From contig NZ_JAAXYC010000005.1 of NCBI RefSeq assembly GCF_018619185.1, forward strand, positions 22,748 to 86,747: DNA of 64,000 nt, in the 5' to 3' direction. This document shows, piece after piece, positions 17,388 through 25,908 of the stretch (the first letter of the stretch is position 1; every line of letters starts with the position of its first letter). This DNA is from Streptomyces sp. McG3 (GTDB lineage Bacteria > Actinomycetota > Actinomycetes > Streptomycetales > Streptomycetaceae). A program made the translations under genes and the position numbers. A model generated the notes under the pieces. That model did no database searches. It was given only the letters and a program-made list of their open reading frames with translations, and had not been told where the DNA came from.

Positions 17388-18692
17388 TCAGCCCGCGTCG
17401 GTGAAGGCCGTGTCCATCTTCTTCGCCGCGTCGTCCGAGGCCTGGGCCACGTCCTTACGGCCGGAGACGATCTCCTGGAACATCGTCGGCAGGACCAGCG
17501 AGGCGTCGATCTGGCCCCAGGCGGGCGAGGCGGGGACGAACTTGGCGCCCGCGCCCAGGGTCTGGACGAACGGGGCGACGAAGGGCTCCTTCTTCGCGGC
17601 GTTGTCCAGGACGTCGGTGTAGGTGGGCAGGAAGCCCATCGCGTCGAACATCTCGGCCTGGGCCTTCTTGCCGCTGAGCGACTTCATCAGGTCGACGGCG
17701 AGGGTGCGGTGCGAACTGCTCTTGAGGACGCCGAGGTTGTTGCCGCCCGCGAAGGCGGGGGCGATGGAGTTCTTGGCGACGCCGGGCAGCGGGACGACGG
17801 CGTACTTGCCCTTGACCGCGCCCGCCTCGACGGCCGCGTGGCTGAAGTCGCCGCCGATGGCCATGGCGGCCTTGCCGGAGGCGAAGGCGGTCACGGTGGC
17901 GTTGCCGCCCATGGAGGCGCACTTGGCGGCCGGGCAGTTGTCGTCGCCGAAGAGGGAGGTGTAGGTCTCGATGCCCTTGCGGGACTTCTCGCTGTTGATG
18001 CCCGACTTGTACGTCCCGCCGGTCTCGCCCGCGAGTTCGCCGCCGTTGGCCCAGATGAAGGGCATCGCGCCGTAGGTGTACGCGCCGCCGACCGCGAGGC
18101 CGTAGAGGTCGGGCTTGGCCTTGCGGATCTTCTTGGCGGTGGAGATCAGCTCGGCCTGCGACTTCGGGGCCTCGATGCCGAGGTCCTCGAAGACGTCGGT
18201 GCGGTAGTAGAGGGCCCGGACGCCGACGAAGAAGGGTGCGCCGTAGACCTTGTCGCCGACGGTGACCGACTGCTTGGCGATCGGGTCGGTGTCCTTGGCC
18301 TCGTCCCAGGCGCCGAACTCCTCGGTGATGTCCGCGAGTCCGCCGTCCTTGACGTATCCGGCGGTGTCGGAGTTGCCGTACTCGATGAGGTCCGGGGCGC
18401 TCTTGGGGTCGTTGAACGCGGCCTTGATCCGCTGCGCGCGGGTGTCGACCGGTATGTACTCGACCTCGACCTCCGTGCCCTTGTGGGCCTTCTCGAACGC
18501 GGCGACGGCCGAGTCGACGACCTTCTCCTTGGGCTTGTTGCCGACCTCCTGGAAGAGCCAGACACGGAGCGTGCCGCTCTTCTCGTCACCCTTCGCACTG
18601 GTGTCGGAGGTCTGCGGCGCGCAGGCGGTGGCGGTGAGGCCGGCCAGCACAAGCGCCGCAGCCGGGGCGGCAATTCGGGCAGAAAGCTTCAT
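17388..18692 (-). CDS. Sugar-binding lipoprotein of ABC importer
   Basis: A 434-residue extracellular solute-binding protein (family 1). The signal peptide ends in a TATAC lipobox with Cys24 as lipid anchor. The domain is typical of CUT1 binders, with early SGTLRVWLFQE and mid-chain APFFVGVRALYYRTD. AGGGG lies at good distance before the ATG. First gene of the operon with two permeases and a GH20 hexosaminidase, under a dre site. Context suggests chitobiose or another GlcNAc-containing oligosaccharide as ligand, in parallel with the DasABC and NgcEFG systems known in Streptomyces; this is inference. Confidence 0.92.
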   Translation of the reverse strand: MKLSARIAAPAAALVLAGLTATACAPQTSDTSAKGDEKSGTLRVWLFQEVGNKPKEKVVDSAVAAFEKAHKGTEVEVEYIPVDTRAQRIKAAFNDPKSAPDLIEYGNSDTAGYVKDGGLADITEEFGAWDEAKDTDPIAKQSVTVGDKVYGAPFFVGVRALYYRTDVFEDLGIEAPKSQAELISTAKKIRKAKPDLYGLAVGGAYTYGAMPFIWANGGELAGETGGTYKSGINSEKSRKGIETYTSLFGDDNCPAAKCASMGGNATVTAFASGKAAMAIGGDFSHAAVEAGAVKGKYAVVPLPGVAKNSIAPAFAGGNNLGVLKSSSHRTLAVDLMKSLSGKKAQAEMFDAMGFLPTYTDVLDNAAKKEPFVAPFVQTLGAGAKFVPASPAWGQIDASLVLPTMFQEIVSGRKDVAQASDDAAKKMDTAFTDAG

Positions 18693-18713
18693 CCGGAACC
18701 CCTACCGGTCATG

Positions 18714-18732
18714 CGTTGCACCATGTGCAACG
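18714..18732. promoter_or_regulatory. Palindrome in the ABC operon leader
   Basis: CGTTGCAC-CAT-GTGCAACG, a perfect 8-bp inverted repeat 22 bp upstream of the binding-protein ATG. The size and symmetry fit a LacI- or GntR-type operator; the regulator is unknown. Confidence 0.6.
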
Positions 18733-18787
18733 TGCGTTTCGTTCTGCACAACTGGCAGGAGAGTAGATCCGCGTTCCGGCGACGACA

Positions 18788-18803
18788 AGTGGTCTCGACC
18801 ACT
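18788..18803. promoter_or_regulatory. DasR-responsive element (dre)
   Basis: AGTGGTCTCGACCACT has perfect 7-bp arms around TC and differs from the dre consensus AGTGGTCTAGACCACT at one position. It lies 96 bp upstream of the binding-protein start. DasR is the GntR-type repressor of GlcNAc and chitin uptake genes, released by GlcN-6-phosphate. Confidence 0.85.
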
Positions 18804-18838
18804 CTGTGACCAGCGGATGCAGCCCGTGCAACGCGACG

Positions 18839-18863
18839 GCCCGGTCACCGAGGGTGACCGGGC
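18839..18863. terminator. Hairpin 1 upstream of dre
   Basis: GCCCGGTCACC and GGTGACCGGGC pair over 11 bp with a GAG loop. Together with the next hairpin it isolates the DUF3039 gene from the ABC operon. Confidence 0.55.
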
Positions 18864-18870
18864 AAGCGGA

Positions 18871-18910
18871 AGGCCCCCGGGGCGTGCGGTGTCGCACGCC
18901 CCGGGGGCCT
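18871..18910. terminator. Terminator of the DUF3039 gene
   Basis: An 18-bp perfect inverted repeat with a 4-nt GTGT loop, beginning AGGCCCCCGGGG, 21 bases past the stop of the minus-strand gene ending at 18932. Confidence 0.8.
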
Positions 18911-18931
18911 GACAGCAGGTGGGGTCCGGAC

Positions 18932-19228
18932 CTACTTCTTGTCCTTGCCGCCGCCCTTGCCCTTGTCCTTGTCGCCGCCGGCGCCCATGGACTCGTAGAT
19001 CTCCTTGCACATGGGACAGACCGGGTACTTCTTGGGGTCGCGCCCCGGCACCCAGACCTTCCCGCACAGCGCGACCACGGGAGTGCCCTCCAGGGCACTC
19101 GCCATGATCTTGTCCTTCTGGACGTAATGGGCGTAGCGCTCGTGGTCGCCGTCGCCCCTCGACACCTGCGGCGTCGGCTCGACGAGGGTCCCCGTACCTG
19201 CCCCGCGATCGGGCTCAAGAGTGCTCAT
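18932..19228 (-). CDS. DUF3039 small zinc-ribbon-like protein
   Basis: A 98-residue actinobacterial protein of unknown function. A Cys at about residue 55 and a CPMC motif at about 71-74 (PVCPMCKEIY) could bind a metal. The tail is a Gly/Lys/Asp-rich low-complexity run (DKDKGKGGGKDKK). The ATG at 19228 fits the family better than one three codons upstream; the ribosome site is weak. Lies next to yqgE and murA as in other streptomycetes. Confidence 0.8.
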   Translation of the reverse strand: MSTLEPDRGAGTGTLVEPTPQVSRGDGDHERYAHYVQKDKIMASALEGTPVVALCGKVWVPGRDPKKYPVCPMCKEIYESMGAGGDKDKGKGGGKDKK

Positions 19229-19283
19229 AACCGCCAAGGGTACTGAAAGAGGCGGCCTCCGGTTGAGGGAAGGGTCACCCCCG

Positions 19284-19361
19284 GTCGAGCGGAGGTTCGT
19301 CCCCCAGTTGAACGACGGGGCGGGCCTCGGCCGAGCGGCGGTTCGTCGCTCAGTTGAGCGA
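19284..19361. repeat. Degenerate 32-bp direct repeat at the end of yqgE
   Basis: Copies at 19284-19315 and 19330-19361 share about 27 of 32 bases, with a 46-bp period. The second copy overlaps the yqgE stop codon, so the intergenic DNA seems to be a decayed duplication of the gene's 3' end. A further partial copy is at 19261-19276. Confidence 0.55.
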
Positions 19362-19910
19362 AGGGTCGTCCGGATACGTGGCGATCATCGCGAGCTCGCT
19401 GCGCTGGCGGCGGAGCACCGCGCGCCAGAGCCGTTCGGGGCACGGGGAGGAGACGTCGCCGGGCTCCGAGTCGACCACGTACCACGCGCCCTCGTCTCGC
19501 TCGCCCTCCAGTTGACCGGGGCCCCAGCCCGCGTACCCGGCGAAGATCCGCAGCGAACCGAGGGCGGGGCCGAGCAGCTCGGGCGGGGTCTCCAGATCGA
19601 CCAGGCCGATCGCCCCGTGCACCCGCCGCCAGCCGAGCGGGCCCTCGTCGCCGGGGATCACCGCCACGCCGAGGGCGGAGTCGAGCGAGACCGGGCCGCC
19701 CTGGAAGACGACGTCCGGCTCGCCGGTCAGGCCGGCCCAGGACGCGAGGATGTCGCCGACGCCGACCGGGGTCGGGCGATTGAGGACCACGCCGAGGGAG
19801 CCCTCCTCGTCGTGGTCGAGGAGCAGCACCACCGCACGGTCGAAATTCGGGTCCGTGAGGGCGGGTGCGGCCACGAGCAGCCGCCCTGTGAGCGAGGACA
19901 CCTCCGTCAT
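19350..19910 (-). CDS. YqgE/AlgH family protein
   Basis: A 186-residue cytoplasmic protein of the UPF0301 family. Family hallmarks are present: LTGRLLVAAPALTDPNFDRAV at the start, VVLNRP near residue 42, and FAGYAGWGPGQLEGE in the C-terminal part. The biochemical role of the family is not established. The gene is divergent from murA with about 290 bp between them, which hold the murA promoter and a leader hairpin. Confidence 0.9.
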   Translation of the reverse strand: MTEVSSLTGRLLVAAPALTDPNFDRAVVLLLDHDEEGSLGVVLNRPTPVGVGDILASWAGLTGEPDVVFQGGPVSLDSALGVAVIPGDEGPLGWRRVHGAIGLVDLETPPELLGPALGSLRIFAGYAGWGPGQLEGERDEGAWYVVDSEPGDVSSPCPERLWRAVLRRQRSELAMIATYPDDPSLN

Positions 19911-20111
19911 GGCAGGAATGATCCCGCATCTTCACCCTCCACGGGGGGCGAGTGACCGTGATGCCGCCATCAGGAGAGCGAGCGCAGCTCAGGGCGCACG
20001 GAGGCACGGGGAGCGCACCGCCGGGCGGCGTCGCGGTGGGCCATCCGGACGGTAACCCTCCGCAAGATCGGATGCGCGGAGGGTGTTGTGGCGGATTCAT
20101 GACGTTCGTAC

Positions 20112-20139
20112 ACCCCCCTTCGTCTTACGGAAGGGGGGT
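20112..20139. promoter_or_regulatory. Leader hairpin upstream of murA
   Basis: ACCCCCCTTC and GAAGGGGGGT form a perfect 10-bp stem with an 8-nt loop, ending 58 bp before the murA ATG. No T-run follows. It may be a cis-regulatory mRNA element or an operator in the yqgE/murA divergent region. Confidence 0.45.
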
Positions 20140-20197
20140 AGGAGGCCATTACCCTTTTCGTTGGCCCCCTGCCCGACCACTCCGGAACGCGAGATAC

Positions 20198-21538
20198 ATG
20201 ACCGGCACAGACGATGTCCTGCTTGTCCACGGCGGAACCCCGCTGGAGGGCGAGATCCGCGTCCGAGGCGCCAAGAACCTGGTGCCGAAGGCCATGGTCG
20301 CCGCGCTGCTCGGCAGCGGGCCCAGCCGCCTCCGCAACGTTCCCGACATCCGTGACGTACGGGTGGTACGGGGGCTCCTCCAGCTCCACGGCGTCACCGT
20401 CCGCCCCGGCGACGAGCCGGGCGAACTGATCCTCGACCCCTCGCACGTCGAGTCGGCGAACGTCGCCGACATCGATGCCCACGCGGGGTCGTCGCGCATC
20501 CCGATCCTGTTCTGCGGCCCGCTGCTGCACCGCCTCGGCCACGCCTTCATCCCGGGCCTGGGCGGCTGCGACATCGGCGGCCGGCCGATCGACTTCCACT
20601 TCGAGGTGCTGCGCCAGTTCGGCGCGACCATCGAGAAGCGGGCGGACGGCCAGTACCTGGAGGCCCCGCAGCGGCTGCGCGGCACCAAGATCCGGCTGCC
20701 GTACCCCTCGGTGGGCTCCACCGAGCAGGTGCTGCTCACCGCCGTCCTCGCCGAGGGCGTCACCGAGCTGTCCAACGCGGCCGTCGAGCCGGAGATCGAG
20801 GACCTCATCTGCGTACTGCAGAAGATGGGCGCGATCATCTCCATGGACACCGACCGGACCATCCGGATCACCGGTGTCGACAAGCTCGACGGTTACACCC
20901 ACCGGGCGATCCCGGACCGCCTGGAAGCGGCTTCCTGGGCGTCGGCGGCGCTGGCGACCGAGGGCAACATCTACGTGCGCGGCGCGCAGCAGCGCTCGAT
21001 GATGACCTTCCTGAACACCTTCCGCCGGGTCGGCGGCGCCTTCGAGATCGACGACGAGGGCATCCGCTTCTGGCACCCGGGCGGCGCGCTGAACGCCATC
21101 GCGCTGGAGACGGACGTGCACCCCGGCTTCCAGACGGACTGGCAGCAGCCCCTGGTGGTCGCGCTGACGCAGGCCGCGGGCCTGTCGATCGTCCACGAGA
21201 CGGTGTACGAGTCGCGGCTCGGCTTCACCTCCGCGCTCAACCAGATGGGCGCGCACATCCAGCTGTACCGCGAGTGCCTCGGCGGCTCGGACTGCCGCTT
21301 CGGCCAGCGCAACTTCCTGCACTCGGCGGTCGTCTCCGGACCGACCAAGCTCCAGGGCGCCGACCTGGTCATCCCGGACCTCCGGGGCGGCTTCTCGTAC
21401 CTGATCGCGGCGCTGGCGGCGCAGGGCACCTCCCGGGTGCACGGCATCGACCTGATCAACCGCGGTTACGAGAACTTCATGGAGAAGCTGGAGAAGCTCG
21501 GCGCGAAGGTCGAGCTGCCGGGCGGTTCGCTCGTCTGA
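20198..21538 (+). CDS. murA: UDP-N-acetylglucosamine 1-carboxyvinyltransferase MurA
   Basis: A 446-residue cytoplasmic enzyme that transfers enolpyruvate from PEP to UDP-GlcNAc, the first committed step of peptidoglycan synthesis. The N-terminal GAKNLVPKAMVAALL matches the MurA substrate region, and the catalytic loop reads LGGCDIGGRPIDFH with Cys124. That is the fosfomycin-target cysteine, which mycobacteria replace by Asp. The ATG at 20198 is used because it follows GGAACGCGAG; the longer frame back to 19952 crosses the leader hairpin. Corresponds to SCO2949 by position. Confidence 0.95.
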   Translation: MTGTDDVLLVHGGTPLEGEIRVRGAKNLVPKAMVAALLGSGPSRLRNVPDIRDVRVVRGLLQLHGVTVRPGDEPGELILDPSHVESANVADIDAHAGSSRIPILFCGPLLHRLGHAFIPGLGGCDIGGRPIDFHFEVLRQFGATIEKRADGQYLEAPQRLRGTKIRLPYPSVGSTEQVLLTAVLAEGVTELSNAAVEPEIEDLICVLQKMGAIISMDTDRTIRITGVDKLDGYTHRAIPDRLEAASWASAALATEGNIYVRGAQQRSMMTFLNTFRRVGGAFEIDDEGIRFWHPGGALNAIALETDVHPGFQTDWQQPLVVALTQAAGLSIVHETVYESRLGFTSALNQMGAHIQLYRECLGGSDCRFGQRNFLHSAVVSGPTKLQGADLVIPDLRGGFSYLIAALAAQGTSRVHGIDLINRGYENFMEKLEKLGAKVELPGGSLV

Positions 21539-21614
21539 CCGTCCCCGTGCGCCGTGAAGGCCGCACAGTGCTGCCGCACACAGCACTGCGCACCGCGCAG
21601 TTCCCGCGTGAGCG

Positions 21615-21656
21615 GCCCGCCGCCCCGGCTCCGGACTCGGAGCCGGGGCGGCGGGC
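21615..21656. terminator. Bidirectional terminator between murA and the AraC gene
   Basis: An 18-bp perfect inverted repeat (starting GCCCGCCGCCCC) with a 6-nt loop between the convergent genes. A weaker hairpin (CAGTGCTG/CAGCACTG) precedes it at about 21567-21589. Confidence 0.85.
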
Positions 21657-21665
21657 TGTCGGGCC

Positions 21666-22496
21666 TCAGAGGGGCCCCTGAAGGCCGCGTGAGCGGGCAT
21701 GGCGGGCATAGCGGCCCGGGGTGGTGCCCGCGATCCGCTTGAAGTGCCGGGTGAGGTGGGACTGGTCGTGGAAGCCGACGGCGGCGGCCGCCTCGCCGGG
21801 CGGCATCCCGTCGAGCAGCAGGCGGCGGGCCCGGTCGACGCGGCGTGACGTCACGTACTGGTGCGGCGCGATGGCGTACGCCGCGCTGAAGGCCCGTACG
21901 AGATGGGTGGGGTGCGCGTGGAGCAGCCGGGCGGCCGCGTCGAGGGTGACGCCCTCGCTCAGCCGCTCGTCGAGGAGCTCGCGCAGATCCCGTGCGACGC
22001 CCCGGCCGGGCGCCGGGCCCGCCGGGAGGCCCCCGGGGCGCAGGTGTCCCCGCAGCCGCTCGCCGATGAACGCCAGGCGGCTCTCCGCCTCGAACGCGTC
22101 GCCCGGGTCCGCGAGGGCGGTGTGCAGCCGGCCGACGCGGGTGCGCAGCAGCGGGTCGGCGAGGTCGGGGGTGTCCACGGCGGCTCCGACAAGGCCCGCG
22201 TCGAGGTGCGTCATGTCCAGGTAGAGCACCCGTTTGCGGAAGCCGTCGGTGGTCGCGGGCGAGCCGTTGTGCGGGACGCCGGGCGGCAGCAGGCTCACCG
22301 TGCCGTCCGGGGTGCCGTGCACGCGCCGGTCCAGGTCGTAGCGGACGGCGCCGTCGTCGACGATCAGGAGCGTCCAGGCGTCGTGGACGTGCATGGGGTA
22401 GGCGTGCTCGGTGAAGCGGGCGTGAAGGACCTCCACGACGCCGGCGACGGCCGGACGCCAGGCCGCGACGTCCCTGATCTCCTGCCGTGGCGCCAC
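21666..22496 (-). CDS. AraC family transcriptional regulator
   Basis: About 276 residues. An N-terminal cupin (HDAWTLLIVDDG, LLPPGVPHNG) is expected to sense a small molecule, and the C-terminal double helix-turn-helix ends with the AraC signature (AVGFHDQSHLTRHFKRIAGTTPGRYAR). The start is uncertain: in-frame candidates are GTG at 22496, a TTG nearby and ATG at 22547. The last overlaps the start of the divergent DUF2000 gene, so 22496 is preferred although no clear ribosome site precedes it. It probably controls the divergent gene. Confidence 0.85.
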   Translation of the reverse strand: MAPRQEIRDVAAWRPAVAGVVEVLHARFTEHAYPMHVHDAWTLLIVDDGAVRYDLDRRVHGTPDGTVSLLPPGVPHNGSPATTDGFRKRVLYLDMTHLDAGLVGAAVDTPDLADPLLRTRVGRLHTALADPGDAFEAESRLAFIGERLRGHLRPGGLPAGPAPGRGVARDLRELLDERLSEGVTLDAAARLLHAHPTHLVRAFSAAYAIAPHQYVTSRRVDRARRLLLDGMPPGEAAAAVGFHDQSHLTRHFKRIAGTTPGRYARHARSRGLQGPL

Positions 22497-22545
22497 GCCA
22501 AGAACGTACAAGACCGCGCCCGGGTCCACCGGCCAGTCTCGAACC

Positions 22546-23010
22546 ATGAGAAACACGCACGAGACCGAGAGCGGGACCACGCCGGCCGGGGGCGTTCCCG
22601 TCCGCTTCGACACGAAGGTCGCGGTGCTGCTCCGTGACGACCTGGAGTCCTGGCAGCGCCTGAACGTGACCGCCTTTCTGGTCAGCGGGCTGGGGACGGC
22701 GGTGCCCGAGGTGATCGGTGAACCCTACGAGGACGCCGACTCCACCGCGTACCTGCCGATGCTCCGGCAGCCGGTGCTGGTCTTCGAGGGGGCGAAGGAG
22801 ACGGTGACCGCCGCGCACACCAGGGCCCTGTCCCGGTCGCTGGCGACGGCCGTGTTCACCGCGGACCTCTTCGGCACGGGGAACGACCGGGACAACCGGG
22901 CGGCCGTACGGGCGGTGGGGCGGGACGCGCTGGATCTGGTGGGCCTCGCCGTGTACGGGCCGCGCAACGCCGTGGACAAGGTCCTCAAGGGTGCGCGGAT
23001 GCACCCCTGA
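22546..23010 (+). CDS. DUF2000 family protein
   Basis: A 154-residue cytoplasmic protein of the DUF2000 family, whose fold is related to peptidyl-tRNA hydrolase 2. The family pattern is visible in FDTKVAVLLRDDLESWQRLNVTAF and the C-terminal AVDKVLKGAR. Function is not established. It is transcribed divergently from the AraC regulator with almost no gap, a frequent arrangement for this family. Confidence 0.8.
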   Translation: MRNTHETESGTTPAGGVPVRFDTKVAVLLRDDLESWQRLNVTAFLVSGLGTAVPEVIGEPYEDADSTAYLPMLRQPVLVFEGAKETVTAAHTRALSRSLATAVFTADLFGTGNDRDNRAAVRAVGRDALDLVGLAVYGPRNAVDKVLKGARMHP

Positions 23011-23041
23011 GCCCCGGGGGCCGGAGCGGAGCGCCCCGGGC

Positions 23042-23602
23042 TCAGTACAGGCCGGAGAAGATGCCGGGGGAGATGACGCCCAGGGCGGTGAGCGGCCCCG
23101 CCAGTCCGATGACCGCGAGCGCCGTGGTCATGGCGAGGGACAGGAGGAACAGGAGGACGGCGAAGGCCAGCGTGCCGGCAGTGCGGCGGCCGACCTGGGC
23201 CGTCTGCCCGGGAGCCGCCGGGTCGTAGAGAACCTCCACCCGCTGCGCGGATTCGTAGCTGTCCACGAGGCGGTGGGTCCGCCCGTCGCGGTCGGCGTAC
23301 TCGTAGGCGCCGAAGGGCTGCCTGCGCCCTTCGGCCAGGACGCCGCGGGTGCGGAGCCGCCACACCTCCTGGATCATCTCCCGGCTTGCCGTCACGCCGT
23401 GGCGGACCGGAACCGCCACGAGGCCGAGCGACCAGCACGCCAGTGCCAGGTACCACTCGTACGCGCCGAGAAGGGCGGCCAGCAGCATCGCCGCGGCTGC
23501 CAGGAGGCAGAGCGACACCGAGAGACGCACAGCCGTACGTCTCCGACCGGATTCCACCGGGCGTGCATCCGCGTCCATGGGCGGCAGAGCGTCCGAGGTC
23601 AT
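23042..23602 (-). CDS. Membrane protein, DUF3592-like
   Basis: A 186-residue membrane protein. Two helices near residues 25-65, a soluble segment of about 75 residues (GVLAEGRRQPFGAYEYADRDG, then VEVLYDPAAPGQTAQV), and two C-terminal helices give the DUF3592 plan. Function is unknown. It is convergent with the DUF2000 gene and separate from hupA by about 210 bp. Confidence 0.75.
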   Translation of the reverse strand: MTSDALPPMDADARPVESGRRRTAVRLSVSLCLLAAAAMLLAALLGAYEWYLALACWSLGLVAVPVRHGVTASREMIQEVWRLRTRGVLAEGRRQPFGAYEYADRDGRTHRLVDSYESAQRVEVLYDPAAPGQTAQVGRRTAGTLAFAVLLFLLSLAMTTALAVIGLAGPLTALGVISPGIFSGLY

Positions 23603-23758
23603 GCGGGAAGACTAGGGGCGTGCAGCGGGAGCAGGTGGCCGGTCGGGCGGACTCGCGGTTCCGCGGGGCATCCCTCCGGGCGTCGGCCCGGGGGCCCCGC
23701 AGCTGCCCCGGGCATGGTGCGGGGGCTCCTGCGGGGCGCATGTGCCCCCGGCATGCGC

Positions 23759-23794
23759 GAGGGCGGCCACTCCTGGTCGGAAGTGGCCGCCCTC
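23759..23794 (-). terminator. hupA terminator
   Basis: GAGGGCGGCCACT and AGTGGCCGCCCTC pair over 13 bp around a 10-nt loop, 20 bases past the HU stop codon. Confidence 0.85.
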
Positions 23795-23813
23795 TGTGTT
23801 GCGCCGTTGGGGG

Positions 23814-24095
23814 TTACTTGCCCTTGGCGGCTTCCTTGAGCTTCGAGCCCGCGGAGACCTTCACGCTGTAGCCGGCGGGGATGTTGATCGGGTCGCCGGT
23901 CTGCGGGTTGCGAGCGGTGCGAGCGGCACGGTGGGTGCGCTCGAAGGTCAGGAAGCCGGGGATGGTGACCTTCTCGTCGCCCTTGGCGACAATCTCACCG
24001 ACGGTCTCGGCGAGCGCGGCCAGCACGGCGTCGGCGTCCTTGCGAGTCACCTCGGCGCGGTCGGCCAGGGCGGCCACCAGCTCACTGCGGTTCAT
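23814..24095 (-). CDS. hupA: DNA-binding protein HU
   Basis: A 93-residue nucleoid protein of the HU family that bends and compacts DNA as a dimer. The HU signature is present (GFLTFERTHRAARTARNPQTGDPINIPA), with the arm Arg/Pro residues. It lacks the long Lys-rich tail of the sporulation paralogue HupS, so it is the vegetative form (SCO2950 by position). Confidence 0.95.
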   Translation of the reverse strand: MNRSELVAALADRAEVTRKDADAVLAALAETVGEIVAKGDEKVTIPGFLTFERTHRAARTARNPQTGDPINIPAGYSVKVSAGSKLKEAAKGK

Positions 24096-24471
24096 GTTGT
24101 TACTCCCGTGTTCTTCTTGCCTGTGAGGCGTGAGATCGAAGCCGATGCTGCCAGGGCCCTCTGACAGTCCCCGGACCCGGGTCTGATGTCAGACCCTCTC
24201 GCCCGATTACGCATCCTGCCCCCACCAGCGGCGGGAAAGCCAATCCGGAACCCTTCGGGGTCAATGAAAAGCGCCACGGTGTGATCGTGGTGACGCTCCG
24301 TCGACTTGGCCGAGCGGTCCGCAGCGGATGCCGGGCCCCGCAGGGCCCACTGCCCGCCCACCCTAAAGGGGCGTTTGGGGCGCCGCGACCCGCGACGCGC
24401 CGTACGGCACGGGCGGGTGCGGCCCGGGGTGTTTCGCGAGTACCCCGAGAGGGACCCCCGAAACGGTGGGG
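24096..24471. other. Intergenic region between hupA and malic enzyme
   Basis: Contains the hupA promoter region and several short GC-rich inverted repeats (for example GGGCCCCGCAGGGCCC near 24334). No gene or clear terminator for the malic enzyme was recognised. Confidence 0.5.
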
Positions 24472-25908
24472 TCAGACGGATGTGGAGGGTTCTGTTCCGG
24501 TGCCCGCTGCGGCCTTCGCGGCCGCCCGGACGGCTCCGGCGACCGCGCCCGCCACCTTGTCGTTGAAGACCGAGGGGATGATGTAGTTCGCGTTGACCTC
24601 GTCCTCGGCGACCACGTCGGCCAGCGCGCCGGCCGCGGCGAGCATCATCTCCGTGTTGACGGTGCGGGACTGAGCGTCCAGCAGGCCGCGGAAAACACCC
24701 GGGAAGACCAGCACGTTGTTGATCTGGTTGGGGAAGTCCGAGCGGCCGGTGGCGACGACCGCCGCCGTCTGACGGGCGATCGCGGGGTCGACCTCGGGGT
24801 CCGGGTTCGCGAGCGCGAACACGATCGCGCCGTCCGCCATCGCGGCGACGTCGTCGCCGTTCAGCACGTTCGGGGCGGAGACGCCGATGAAGACGTCGGC
24901 GCCGGCCACGGCCTCCTTGAGGGTGCCGGTGACACCCTCCGGGTTGGTGTTGTCGGCGATCCAGCGCAGCGGGGAGTCCGGGTCGGCCGCGACCAAGTCC
25001 TCGCGTCCGGCGTGCACCACACCGTGGATGTCGGCGACGACGGCGTGCTTGACGCCGGCGGCGATGAGCAGCTTCAGGATGGCCGTACCGGCCGCTCCCG
25101 CGCCGGACATGACGACCCGTACGTCCCCGATGTTCTTGCCCACCACGCGCAGGGCGTTGGTGAGGGCGGCCAGCACGACGATCGCGGTGCCGTGCTGGTC
25201 GTCGTGGAAGACGGGGATGTCGAGGGCCTCGCGCAGCCGGGCCTCGATCTCGAAGCAGCGCGGCGCGGAGATGTCCTCCAGGTTGATGCCAGCGAAGCCG
25301 GGGGCGATGGCCTTGACGATGGCGACGATCTCGTCGGTGTCCTGGGTGTCCAGGCAGATCGGCCAGGCGTCGATGCCGGCGAAGCGCTTGAAGAGGGCCG
25401 CCTTGCCCTCCATGACGGGCAGCGAGGCCATCGGGCCGATGTTGCCGAGGCCGAGCACCGCGGAACCGTCCGTCACAACTGCGACGGAGTTGCGCTTGAT
25501 GGTGAGGCGGCGTGCGTCCTCGGGGTTCTCGGCGATGGCCATGCAGACCCGGGCGACGCCGGGGGTGTAGATCATCGAGAGGTCGTCACGGTTGCGGATG
25601 GGGTGCTTGGACGCCATCTCGATCTTGCCGCCGAGGTGCATGAGGAACGTACGGTCGGAGACCTTGCCCAGCGTGACACCTTCGATGTCGCGCAGACCTT
25701 CGACGATCTCGTCCGCGTGCGAGGTGGAGGTCGCGGCGATGGTGACGTCGATCCGGAGCTTCTCGTGGCCTGATGCGGTCACGTCGAGGCCGGTGACCGA
25801 GCCCCCGGAGGACTCCACGGCCGTGGTGAGCTGGGAGACCGCGGTGCCGCTCGCGGGCACCTCCAGCCGGACCGTCATCGAGTACGAGACGCTGGGCGCC
25901 GTTGCCAT
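24472..25908 (-). CDS. NAD-dependent malic enzyme with N-terminal ACT domain
   Basis: A 478-residue cytoplasmic enzyme for oxidative decarboxylation of malate to pyruvate. Residues 1-80 are a betaalphabeta ACT-like regulatory domain (SYSMTVRLEV, GSVTGLDV), typical of the actinobacterial short malic enzymes. The catalytic part has MIYTPGVARV with its Tyr, VTDGSAVLGLGNIGP, and the metal/cofactor motif FHDDQHGTA, then an NAD fold with SGAGAAGTA. ATG at 25908 follows GAAGGA; the longer frame to 26310 is not coding-like and overlaps the structured RNA region. SCO2951 by position. Confidence 0.92.
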   Translation of the reverse strand: MATAPSVSYSMTVRLEVPASGTAVSQLTTAVESSGGSVTGLDVTASGHEKLRIDVTIAATSTSHADEIVEGLRDIEGVTLGKVSDRTFLMHLGGKIEMASKHPIRNRDDLSMIYTPGVARVCMAIAENPEDARRLTIKRNSVAVVTDGSAVLGLGNIGPMASLPVMEGKAALFKRFAGIDAWPICLDTQDTDEIVAIVKAIAPGFAGINLEDISAPRCFEIEARLREALDIPVFHDDQHGTAIVVLAALTNALRVVGKNIGDVRVVMSGAGAAGTAILKLLIAAGVKHAVVADIHGVVHAGREDLVAADPDSPLRWIADNTNPEGVTGTLKEAVAGADVFIGVSAPNVLNGDDVAAMADGAIVFALANPDPEVDPAIARQTAAVVATGRSDFPNQINNVLVFPGVFRGLLDAQSRTVNTEMMLAAAGALADVVAEDEVNANYIIPSVFNDKVAGAVAGAVRAAAKAAAGTGTEPSTSV

